The position numbers and the translations under genes were made by a program. From positions 1,897,575 through 1,961,574 of the forward strand of contig CACVBU010000784.1 in NCBI GenBank assembly GCA_902728285.1: DNA of 64,000 nt, in the 5' to 3' direction. Positions within the stretch are counted from its first letter, which is position 1; the number at the start of each line of letters is the position of its first letter. The notes under the pieces are model-generated. The model was not told where the DNA came from, made no database searches, and was given only the letters and a program-made list of their open reading frames with translations. Below are positions 13,501 to 23,160 of the stretch, piece after piece. The DNA is from Clytia hemisphaerica (taxonomy: Eukaryota; Cnidaria; Hydrozoa; Leptothecata; Clytiidae).

Positions 13501-15166
13501 CTGACAAACAATTCAAAACTTTGTCCGAAATTTGAAAACACTGATGTCCGTTGTGTAAACAAACAAGATTGCGCAATTTTGGAAACAGTCAATGAACCAT
13601 GTATCCCGGTGAAGGGCGGAAATGTTGGGACGCCGCCAAAGGTTGAATCTCCAAAGGATGAACCAGCACTTTATACATACATTGTACCCATACTGGTGGT
13701 TCTTGTTTTGGCCATCGTTATTGTGTTTTTGTTGTACAAAAGAAGAAACAGACCCATCAAGGTAAGAGAAGATTTTACACATCATTCAACATTTTCTTTA
13801 GGTCTTCATAGAAACAGTTTCTGGTCAGGAAAATCAAGCTGAGGGCATTTTCTTTCGAATAAAGACACACATAAAGCGTAACGTTCACTCAGTCCGTCTA
13901 GTAAACTATACCCTTCAAAAACACAAAGATGGGGGTAACTCGTCCCAGCTGGCACACAACGTTGTTTCAACGTTCATATAACGTTATATGGCCGTTGTGA
14001 ACGTTAGATAAACGTCGAAACAACGTTGTGTGCCAGCTTGGGTGGATGAAGATTTTTTACCATCCCCTCTATCAAAACATATCAGAGGGGATGCGTGCAG
14101 CCTAAGGCCCTAAAAAATGTCAACTTAAATTCGCTCCAAACTGTCTCAAAGTTGATTTAAAGCAATTTGTAATTGTACGTTTTTAAAGAAGAACGTTAAA
14201 CAAAGTTGTGTCAAGTGATGTAGTTGAACTGAGATCGAAATTGAAAAGGAAGAAGAAGAGTTGTGATTAATCAAACCTTTCATGCTTCTTTTTTCTTGCA
14301 GAAAGAGTTAGACCATCCCGTGGTATTTAACAATTTTACCAATAATCTTTCCACTAATGAGAATGGAGGACAAACCGCTGAAGAAATTGAACGAAATAGA
14401 AGAACGGTAAACATAAATGTGAGTTGAAAACGTCACCCTTTCAAAATGAAAATTACATTGAAAACCCTTCCCCTTTTTGCCAGGATTTTCGCCATCAATT
14501 ACTATTTGTGTTACATATCATTGTCAACCCCGACGGTTAATCTGTTGACATAATTCATGTCGAGGACCGCATCAGAGCCTTGAAATTTAATAGATTCACT
14601 TCTGTAAAACTTTTTACAGCAATTATAAAAACTATCCAATCAATCGTCAATTCCATCTAAACCAAATCTTCTTCTTCTTGTTTATTTTAAAGGATTTCGA
14701 CAACCAAGTCTTCAAACCCACAAACAATAGCTTTGTTTATGATAATCCTATTCACGGCTTAAATCAAAGAATCGATCCGAGCACTGTCAACCATCGGGAA
14801 AATCGGGCTTTCGTTGAAGACCCGGAACAACAAACTACAGACAATAAAAAACCCGATAATGGTTCTATCGGGAACCCGTTGTATGCTTCAATTGGGAAAT
14901 CGGCTAATAATCCGTTGTATCAGCCAAGCTTTAAATGTAAGGGTAAATTAACAGACCAGCCGACAGTTGTAGACCTCTCTGAGGAGGAGAAAGCGAAAAA
15001 TAAAGAATATGCTCTCGTTGAAGATATTATTGAAGCTCCATCGAAACCGATTCGAAGGGGTGGCAGTTTGAATGTTTACGATCCCTCAATGGATGATAAG
15101 ACTAACAATAAAGATTATAAAAAATCCAACATTGATGATGGTGATGGTGGTGAGAGCAATGCTTGA
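7558..15166 (+). CDS. EGF-sushi-cadherin type I membrane protein, 12 exons
   Basis: Exons: 7558-7636, 8386-8595, 8914-10197, 10527-10726, 11006-11198, 11403-11614, 11924-12068, 12443-12605, 12914-13062, 13376-13761, 14302-14418, 14693-15166; 3612 nt, 1203 residues, all phases consistent. Order: signal peptide (MKIVLGILFVLCTCFDNVDA); a thrombospondin-1-like stretch starting TWSKWTTTITC; a calcium-binding EGF domain (DVDECLTNNGGC, about 100-145); a sushi-like Cys region (about 147-260); four or five cadherin-like repeats (NVNDAP near 350, NVDEKP, DINETP) to about 770; an EGF-like Cys patch; a juxtamembrane domain with furin-type RKRR at 882-885; a membrane helix starting YIVPILVVLV (about 980-1000); and a cytoplasmic tail with two NPLY motifs. 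It is probably a surface adhesion or signalling receptor; NPxY motifs usually bind PTB adaptors. This exact architecture is not one I can name. The exon 11 donor could instead lie at 14406, in the same phase. Confidence 0.88.
7985..8058. repeat. pogo/mariner-like MITE fragment in intron 1
   Basis: Carries CTCCTTAACTCGAAC and, at the right end, CGAGTTATGGAGACCCCAGTG followed by TA. The same family is at 13143-13340, 31829-31970 and 47695-47850. Termini of CAGTG with TA flanks fit Tc1/mariner or pogo derivatives. Confidence 0.55.
8077..8248. repeat. pogo-like MITE in intron 1
   Basis: About 170 bp with inverted ends (GCTCTCCCTAATTCGAACTT and its approximate complement near 8230). It is colinear with the element at 12700-12868 in intron 8 of the same gene: both have GAACGGGGAAT, AATTACAGAGA-like words and GAAAGATTCGA in the same order. 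Confidence 0.65.
12379..12424. repeat. Short ATAATATAGCAT tandem repeat
   Basis: Three copies of ATAATATAGCAT with a period of about 17 bp, in intron 7, shortly before the exon 8 acceptor. Confidence 0.7.
12700..12868. repeat. pogo/Tigger-like MITE in intron 8
   Basis: Begins CAGTAGACCCTCGCTAATTT after a TA dinucleotide and ends with an approximate inverted copy (TTCGAATAAGCGAAAGTA) before TA. The CAGTAGACCCTCG start is characteristic of pogo/Tigger elements. Non-autonomous; no transposase frame. Confidence 0.7.
13143..13340. repeat. pogo-like MITE in intron 9
   Basis: Repeats GAGTTAAGGAAATTTTGAG, GTTCGACTTAAGGAGAC and, at the right end, GTTAAAGAAACTCCACTG followed by TA. It is related to the copies at 47695 and 31829. 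Confidence 0.6.
13944..14042. repeat. Palindromic AACGTT MITE, copy 1 (intron 10)
   Basis: About 99 bp with near-perfect inverted ends: CCAGCTGGCACACAACGTTG on the left and its complement on the right (one inserted T). The centre is a series of AACGTT palindromes. A second copy lies at 17467-17562. Confidence 0.85.
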
Positions 15167-15290
15167 ATTAATTTGCTTATCATCTTTTCCATGAATTGCA
15201 CACACCAATGTTCAATGGCATAAACAAATGAAAAAATTCCTTTAGACTTTAGCCTTCGAATTATTTCTGTCTTTTCAAAACTTCAAAGTG

Positions 15291-15334
15291 AATAAACCCA
15301 TATTCAGAGTACAGCCCTTTCTTTTGCTAATAAA
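15291..15334 (+). promoter_or_regulatory. Polyadenylation signals of the cadherin-type gene
   Basis: AATAAA occurs at 15291-15296 and again at 15329-15334, 125 and 163 bp after the stop codon. This is the expected place and strand for 3' end formation. Confidence 0.65.
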
Positions 15335-16391
15335 ACTTTATTCAACTTTGATTCTTCATTCTAACCTTCAATTTCTTAAATTTTCCGATTTATTTTAAAA
15401 TCTTTGGATAATTTTGTTGTACATAAAATTTTTTGACTGGTATTATTTTGTAAGATATTTTTGATACTCGAAACGTTTTTTTATTACGAAAATGGACTTT
15501 TATTTAAATTATACGTATTTTATGTCTTGAATCAACGTTATACCGTAACAACGTGACATTTTGTTTAGAACTCTATTTTGATATCGTTTATTTGTAAATT
15601 TATTATATTATTCAATTTTCATTTTGGGAAAATTACTCGTTATACGCCTACCTCGATCTAGATCTAATTTCCGATCCGTTTTCACGATTTTACTGCTAAT
15701 GTTCTTGAATTTCCTTACTTATCATACATCTAGAATCGATACAAGGGGTTTGTAAGCGCCGTGTAATGGAGGGCTTTCAAACCCGGCGTGGTAACTATGA
15801 TAATATTTAAACTTTACCAGGACTTATTTCGAGGTCTCAAAATTTCACTGGGGTGAGAATTTTCATTTTGATTTTCATCGGGGTATGGACAGTGAGATTT
15901 ACCGATTGAAAGAAAACTTTGGCAAACGCTAGAGGCGAAAACTTTTGATAACTTTGCAATGGAATATGTTGAAATATGCATCATACCATAGACCCAATAG
16001 CTGATTGGTTATAAATACCTCACTTGCAACCCATCAGCTGTTGGGTCCGTGATGTAATGATAGAAGATATTGTAATTGTGCATATCATGAATGGACACAT
16101 AAAAGATTAAAGGATATACTCTCTTGTCTGCTCCCCGCTAAAAAATCAAGAATTCTTGACCGGGGTTGACCTCAATGATGTAATTAATGACCAGGGTATG
16201 ACAAAAGCTTTACAAATTTCTATTAATTTTGATCGGGTCCACTCATTTTTTATTTTTTTTAAAGTAAGTAAGTCATCTTTAGATCCTCTTGGATCACCCT
16301 TGATCAACAATTGTACTAATGTATTGCATTGACTAGCATGCATCCAAGTACCAGTACAAGTCTTGTACAAGATTTAACTTTTCTGTGATTC

Positions 16392-17076
16392 CCGGACAAT
16401 TCCCCCCTGGTGAATTCCCCCCCGGTGAATTCCCACCCAGTGAATTCCCCCCTGGTGAATTCCCCCCCGGAAAATTCCCACCCGGTGAATTCCCCCCTGG
16501 TGAACTAAAAAACCATGTAATTTGAAATAAGCGATTTTACTATTTATCTTATAAAAATCTGTGTAGACGACTATCATGTAAAAATCTTTCAGTTCTTTTC
16601 TCAGAATCAAAAAAAATTGGCGTTGTGATTCTTAAAACTTGTAAAAATCCTTGACCCTAAAATTGGAGGTTTGTTTCGATTGAAAGTTTTAAATTAGTCT
16701 CTCTAAGGGTCGGAAAATTCAGGATTTTCAGGGAATTTTTTGATTAACAGAGAGAAAATTGTAATAAAGTCTCTCTAACGGTATGACTTTTTTCAAAAAT
16801 CGAAAAAAAAAATTCCAAAAGTCTCTAAGGGTCGGTTTTCGGAGGTCCCGTCCGCGCATACCTCTCATTCGCCAACCCTAGTACCCCCCGGGGTTACAGT
16901 CCATGATTTCGAAACTTAAAAACACCTATGAAAATATATGGGTGGGAATTCACCAGGGGGGAATTCACCGGGTGGGAATTTTCCGGGGGGGAATTCACCA
17001 GGGGGGAATTTACTGGGTGGGAATTCACCGGGGGGGAATTCACCGGGGGGGAATTCACCAGGGGGGAATTGTCCGG
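16392..17076. repeat. Foldback element with minisatellite arms (GGTGAATTCCCCCC)
   Basis: The left arm (16392-16503) is an array of about 17-18 bp units of type GGTGAATTCCCCCC with ordered variants. The right arm (about 16955-17076) is its inverted copy, with the variants in the same order plus one extra unit. The outer ends match as CCGGACAATTCC and GGAATTGTCCGG. The spacer is about 450 bp. The Gly/Pro-rich frames across the arms are repeat artefacts. Confidence 0.8.
16690..16900. repeat. TCTCTCTAAGGGTCGG-type repeat
   Basis: Spacer of the foldback. It carries several GTCTCTCTAAGGGT words and ends with CCAACCCTAGTACCCCCCGG. The same order of words occurs at 62757-63100, so this is a second copy of that family nested between the foldback arms. 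Confidence 0.6.
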
Positions 17077-17466
17077 ACACCCTTTTCTGTATACCGTTAA
17101 AATTTAAGACTTGTCGATGATTTCTAATCCTTGTGTCAATTACGTGCATATCCAATAAAGTGCTTATGAAAATTGAGTAGTAAAACACAACACCTTCGAC
17201 TTTGTCGTCTTCATTTCCACAATCGTGCGTCTGAGACGTAGGTTGTTGTTGGATCGCAAGACAGTTTAATGTAATAAATCAGCAGACAGTCATCCCTTAT
17301 CAATGTACAATCCTCTAACAAGAAACAAATTTCCAGAAAGCATCTTTAAGGCGTTTGTACAACAACATCCATATAAGTATAAAGTGGTTTGTTACACAAA
17401 AAAATATCAACGTTTCAACAGCTGTCAAGACACATCCGAAACTAGCAATCGACTAGTAGGCGGTAA

Positions 17467-17562
17467 CCAGCTGGCACACAACGTTGTTTTAACGTTCGTG
17501 TAACGTTATATGGACGTTGTGAACGTTAGATAAACGTTGAAACAACGTTGTGTGCCAGCTGG
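17467..17562. repeat. Palindromic AACGTT MITE, copy 2
   Basis: 96 bp with perfect outer inverted ends (CCAGCTGGCACACAACGTTG and complement), flanked on both sides by GTAA, a likely 4-bp target-site duplication. It is highly similar to the copy at 13944-14042. Confidence 0.85.
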
Positions 17563-17849
17563 GTAAGGAGGCCATCTCTCAATCTTTCACTCAACTCATA
17601 ATGACGTTGAAAAGAAAGCTCCTCCCCTTTCCCTATACCATGTGGTAATTGGCTTGGCAAGATATCCAATAAGGAATGTCAAATCCTTCCCTTTATGCAA
17701 TTTTTTTCAACGCTCGAGGATCACTTCCTTTTTTCAGAAGCTTCTATCACCCTAGTTACTTCAATTCTATAATAATTATGCCTAGTCAACAATATGTTTT
17801 TGTTTCATATTTTTCTGGCTAACATTAAATTTAGGCAGAGTTTTAGTAA

Positions 17850-18278
17850 CCCTTTAAGTGCTAAGGTCCTTTTTTCTAAGTTTTTTAAGAAAATCGCTAG
17901 TTCAAACTTTGAAGGCTTATATCTCCAGATCTAGAAATTAAAGCAGTCAGGTCCGTTCAGCAGAGAGTGAGGGAAAGGTGCCCAGTGGTAAAAACAATAG
18001 TAATACTTCAAATAATTCGCTAGAAGACAGAATACAGTAAAAACAGTACCAAAAATCTCAAAAAAGTGGATTTTTGTAAATTTTTGCATTTTTTGCATTT
18101 TTGGCTTATATTTCGCTGGAAAGACTCACTTTTGAATTTTCTTTTGCTTGACCATGAAGCACAATCCAATTCCTACGAGTTAGACCAAAAATGACGATTT
18201 CTAAGTCAGGCATTACAGGAGGGCTTCGCCCTCCTATATAGCCCATGTCCAATATACTCGACATTGGCACTTAAATGG
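17850..18278. mobile_element. piggyBac-like non-autonomous element
   Basis: Ends are CCCTTTAAGTGCTAAGG (left) and GGCACTTAAATGG (right), inverted copies. The right flank is TTAA and the left flank GTAA, consistent with a TTAA target site with one mutation. A perfect GGAGGGCTTCGCCCTCC hairpin lies at about 18218-18235. No transposase frame. Confidence 0.55.
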
Positions 18279-21050
18279 TTAAAGATAAAAACGCTTTGCC
18301 TTCCTTCTTTGAGTTTCTTAGAATGGCGTATTATGTATAAGTTTTTCGAAACTTACTCTCCACTTTTTAGTCAAATCTGAGAGAATAACGTACTTTTCGG
18401 CAGACTTTGTAATAGCGTGATCTATAACCTTTTGACCTCGTCTCGTGGATGATAAAATCATCTGTCTTAATAGACTTTGAACAAATAGCTGGTATTAAAA
18501 TTGCATTATTTTTCATAAGGAAACACCGTGGGAAACTAAACCCCTACCGAGACCTTCTATAGTACACCAGCTTCAAATGGGATTACTCGGCTGTCTCTTT
18601 ATCTCGATGTCATCTTCTCACTAATGCATCTGATTGCACCATCACTGTAGATACTGTGAATGAATGTATTTCGGTCAAAATGATTAAAACAAGCATTTCT
18701 AATCTTCTGACCGTTTTGGGAAAATGCTTCGACGCCAGACATTTGGCTCGACCTCCTGCCTTCAGTCGAGAAATGAACAAAAAAACACACTTAGTTGTTC
18801 ATGTTTTAAAACCAACATAGAAAATATTAAAAATGAGTCGTACTTTCTGTGGGTGCATTCGGGCGCACCAGGTGGCAATCTCATCATATTTACTTATCAT
18901 CTTTGTAGGTGGTCGTTTGTGCAATTTCACGCAATCATTCTGCTCATGAATTATTCATTTATAGTTTTAAAATCCAAATCTGACTCTTAACAAGGGGCCA
19001 GATGACAATGCACATGGCAAATAATCTGTCATTCACTTCTTTTCGCAAATAGGTGCACCTCTGAAAATGGACCTCTGTTTGATTGAAAGAAGCCTTAGAG
19101 ATTGCAACGACAATAAAGAATTGTCCTTAATTGTCTTCTTATTCTGAATTCACCGAAAAGTGCATACCAATGAGATGGCCGGATGCTAGAGGCAAAAACT
19201 GCAATCTTTCCCAGGCAAGAGAAAGTGAAGACATAAGATTTGCAGTCGATTACAGAGGACTGATTGAATCTAACATTTTCTTTACTTTCTTATGGCGCAT
19301 TCTTCAAAATCTAGCTGTAAATATTGCTTTCAATCTAGCGTTTGTATGAAAACTGGGGCTGCCCGCAAAACTTAAGTAGGAAATGATTCGCTCCAAATCA
19401 TATATAGGAGATTCGACTGTATAGCTTTTGGCTATGTCGTATTGGTGTATACAGATAGTGTAAAGATCAATTTATAAAACTGGAGTGGAGATATTTAGGT
19501 ATAAACGGCTACGATAAAATATCAAAAACTAGACTGTGAAATGGTTAACGCCTGGATATCCAGGCTAGAATCCCATCAACCGTTGCAAGTTTTTTACTGA
19601 TACTTAACCTCATTGTTGCTTCCTTCCTATCAGACATTAGTTAATGGATCACGTCATGTAATGACATCAGATACTTCCTCTAACTTCTTAAACTTTACCA
19701 ATGTACTTCAATGAATAAACTATTGCATCATTTTCTCATGATGATTGCATGTCGAAAATGGATGATGCTCCGAAATACGAAATACACACAACTAGGCGCC
19801 AGACATAGGTCTATTATATACTAGGATAAACTCAATCCATGATTCAGAATCCAGAATTTCCCCTGGTACTTTCTCCATGAAAGTACAAAATGAATCACCA
19901 TAGACTTTTACAACGATTAAACCCTTAAAGTTCATCGATGGAGTAGATGATGCTCTACATCTTTAGAGATTTAAAGCCCTTTGAGTTAAAAAAGCTTTTG
20001 AAGGCTCTCACTCACGCACAATTAACCCTTCCCATAAAGATACGGTTTCTTAAGACCAGGGTTTGTTAAGATCAACGAAAATGACAAGAAATCTTCTCCT
20101 GGATCAAAATCTGGTTAATATCCTCACGTATAGATGAGATGGTGTGTCTTTAGATGACTTAGATGGCAGAGATCAAATATTTTGAAAATAATGTCGAAAA
20201 TAAACATCGCATGAATAACGATCCTTCGTCTGAAGCGGCACTTTGTGGGAAAAGAGGATCTACCGAGTATTAAGCAGCCTCTATAAGAAACTCTTTTCGC
20301 CAGAGGATGAGCAGAAGCCTAAAAGATCCTGGATTTGATTAGGGTCCCACCAAGAATATTACTTGACTCGGCAGCGACGTAGTTCTGGTCTGAAGGTCCC
20401 TATCGGGGAAGCCCATGAAGCAAAATTGTTGCGCAGTGCAGTTAAGGGTGGGGCCTTAAGCATCACTAATCGCGGAAGTAGAAAAAATCTCTAAAGTAAA
20501 TATAGTAACGAAGAAAGAAACGGTCATTTTGTTGCTTGCAATTTTCAGAAATTCCCTTTCGGCTTTTTTTACATGAGGCAAGCAATTATCATCTCTAGAG
20601 CGTTGTGTTTATTACACCATTGGTGAAATAGAGAGTTCATTGAAGTGCGTTGATTACTTTAAGTCTTAATTGCAATTACTAAGTTAAAATACCTATTGAT
20701 TAATTTAGAATTAAGACCTTAAAGTCTTTTTACTTTGATGACATCATAATGCATATCTTGATCCTTTAGTATACCTTTTTAAGTTGTAAACAAAAGATAC
20801 ACATTGTTCACTAGTGAACTGGGCACTCCCCTGTCAGGCAAAGATCAGCCAGCTCTAGTACCACCATTGAAAACAATGTTTTTCCGCTCCACTGTTTCAT
20901 TTATAAAGGTGCCTTCAAAATGAGTGGAGCATTCTTCAAATCAAATAATTATCTTTTCCGTATCGGAGTAATTGAGTGGTTTCTTAATATCCTTTGGAAG
21001 GTTGTATTACTACATACACCAACTACTAGGATTTCCTGGCATAAGTAACT

Positions 21051-21060
21051 GGTATATAAA
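21051..21060 (+). promoter_or_regulatory. Candidate TATA box for the small secreted gene
   Basis: GGTATATAAAGGAG lies about 155 bp upstream of the ATG at 21209. Spacing to the start codon would allow a 5' leader of about 125 bp. Confidence 0.45.
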
Positions 21061-21208
21061 GGAGAAATCACGTTTTTATTGGCGTCACAAACTGACATAC
21101 ACTCATATATTACTGGTTAAGTTTGAGTACACCCTGCGCAATTTTCAAACAGTCATCACTCTTAATTGCAACCGCGAAGACACGCACATAATATAATTAT
21201 CATCAAAA

Positions 21209-22056
21209 ATGGTATGTAGATTTCTTCTTTCTTCAACACTTTGGCTTTATAAAATTGATTTTCATTAAATGTTTAGTTTACACTAACTTCAACGGGTTAG
21301 ACGGTTGACAATTTAATCTAAACATAAAACCTGAGGCTAACTTAGAGCGTGGGCGCTAAAAACAAAATCGCATGAGAACCTTGTTTTAACTCAATCCTTT
21401 AGGAGCTGCTTGTAAAAATGACCAATAGCTTTGAGTTATTGCTTTTTTTGACCATGGAAATTCTCACGTTGAGGAATAATTTGTTTCCTCGACATTTTAT
21501 GAGATAGGTAGCTCGGAGATAGCTCCAAGCCAGTATTCTTTATAATTCAGAGGCCCTCGTTAATTCTAAGGATACGAAGGAAGTTAATGATTATTAATTT
21601 ATATTTTTTTCAATTTTTTAGGCAACATTTTTCATGTTCTTGTTTATCGCAATTTGTCTCATTACTGAAGTCTGTGGCAATTTACAAAAGGACATCAAAA
21701 TGTTTATGGTGACGCTGGACAAAAATATCCATCAGCTTGAAGGAAGAGAGCCAAGACATATAGAATCGGGGAAATTCTTCGAGTCACAATCGCTACATGA
21801 TATTAAACATTCGCCCTGTAAAAGTGAAACTAAAACCTTCGAAGTATTTGGCTACAAGATACAGTCCCACGAATGTGCACCACAATCAAAACAATTGAAC
21901 GAATTTGAAAATGTTGAATGTGTCACCATAAAACGCAGAGAGAAATTGGTATTTCCCAGTAAAAAGAATAAAGTTATTCATCGAGATGTTGGGATCGGAT
22001 GCGAACTTAGATTCAAATTGAACAAAAACCATTTAAATAAGCTGGTACTAGCTTGA
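21209..22056 (+). CDS. Small secreted four-cysteine protein with ATG-only first exon
   Basis: Exon 1 coding part is only ATG (21209-21211) followed by a GTATGT donor. Exon 2 (after TTTTTTAG) runs 21622-22056 and stays open for 144 codons; total 145 residues. The N-terminus MATFFMFLFIAICLITEVCG is a good signal peptide. The mature part has four Cys: SPCKSE, SHECAP, VECVTI and GIGCEL. The C-terminal pattern ECVTIKRREKLVF followed by DVGIGCEL recalls the end of IL-17-type cystine-knot cytokines (a Cys region, LRRE-like strand, VGC), but the match is weak and short. Role: secreted, perhaps cytokine or growth-factor like. An upstream TATA-like box and a 3' AATAAA at 22280 frame the gene. A start at Met 21634 without exon 1 is the alternative. 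Confidence 0.7.
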
Positions 22057-22279
22057 TAGTTTGAGTAAGATCCTTTAGCAAAACGTAAACTTAGTCTTTA
22101 ATAACATTCAAATTAGAAATTTTCTATTTATTTATTTGTATATACATATATTTAAATTTGACTTATTTATTGTTAAAATCCAGATTTTATACCATAATAT
22201 ATACCTAGATAGGAGAATAGTTTTATATAATTTGAAAACACATTTTTACAAATACTTATAAATTTTTATACTGAGAAAT

Positions 22280-22285
22280 AATAAA
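22280..22285 (+). promoter_or_regulatory. Polyadenylation signal
   Basis: AATAAA 224 bp after the stop of the small secreted gene. Confidence 0.5.
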
Positions 22286-22289
22286 ACAA

Positions 22290-23160
22290 TAGCTAAATTT
22301 ACATAATTACAGATTGTTTTTTTTTTCAATTCCCACGGGTATTATTTCCACAAGCGGAAAATCAAGGAGTTAAGTAGTGAAACCTCCAAATCTTGAGAAA
22401 AATAAACTTTCTTCGAAACATTCTTTGTTTTCAAATATGACTCTATTTCCCGGGGGAGGGGGCACTCAATCTCAAACTACCGTTTGTGCAGACAAAAATT
22501 GGGGTCTGAAAATTGGACTCTTTTAGTGCAGAAAAAGTTAAGCCACTGGGTACGGGTGCCCCTATGAGGACCTTCGGTCCTTTATTGTGACTCTCGAGCT
22601 CCAACCCTGAACCTAACCGATGATATCCGAACCCCCCGTCTTGGATGATCCGCAATGCGCGGATGAGAAAACAAATAAGGTGACTTTAGGCCATTCGATC
22701 GCAGGCCATCCCACAGGCTCCGTTGGCCACCAGACAGACAACTAATAGAGTAAATTAAAACAAGTTTTGGTTAAGTTACCCAAATTTATGCAAAACCTTT
22801 TAGGTTTCTCAAACCATTAATCTACTGATTGATTTACATAGTCTAGTATCAACGCAGCTGTATAGGAACGATTTTAATTTTATTTTTTGAGCTTTAACCT
22901 GTAAAAAAAATAGAGCAGTCTCTTAGAAATGATGGAGGTTTATAAAGATTTTACTTGTTATTTGTCACTATTGTCAGTTCTATAATCTTGGCTGAACCGA
23001 CGTGAAATTATCTCTCGTTTACGCTACAAAGTACAATTTGACTTGAACAGCCCTTTGCTTGTTTTATGCTTGATATTTCATTTAAAAAAATGATGGTCGG
23101 TAATTTCAAATATTCTTTGGGCGTATGTGTCAGCACTTTCCAAGCACAAAATACTTATAA
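22290..23160. other. Intergenic, convergent gene ends
   Basis: Separates the small secreted gene (+) from the 3' end of the transporter (-). A GC-richer patch at 22440-22740 with the hairpin-like AGGACCTTCGGTCCTT looks like a repeat; it has no tRNA-like boxes. Confidence 0.5.

Larger units (their letters stand above)
15340..21045. other. Gene-poor repeat region
   Basis: No supportable gene. It holds the foldback element at 16392-17076, the second AACGTT palindrome, a piggyBac-like element at 17850-18278 and AT-rich filler. Short frames (17303-17503, 18724-18990, 19131-19349) have no domains and no joinable splice sites. Nothing further is recognised between 18.3 and 21.0 kb. Confidence 0.5.

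Noticed and set aside
16392..17086. CRISPR-like array of short repeats
   Set aside because: Units are adjacent without unique spacers, and the genome is an animal one.
16374..17188. Collagen-like or GEFPP/SPGGN repeat proteins on both strands
   Set aside because: The frames only reflect an 18-bp minisatellite unit whose length is a multiple of three; no start context, signal or splice sites.
22540..22640. tRNA-like hairpin near AGGACCTTCGGTCCTT
   Set aside because: No A or B box and no cloverleaf could be drawn.
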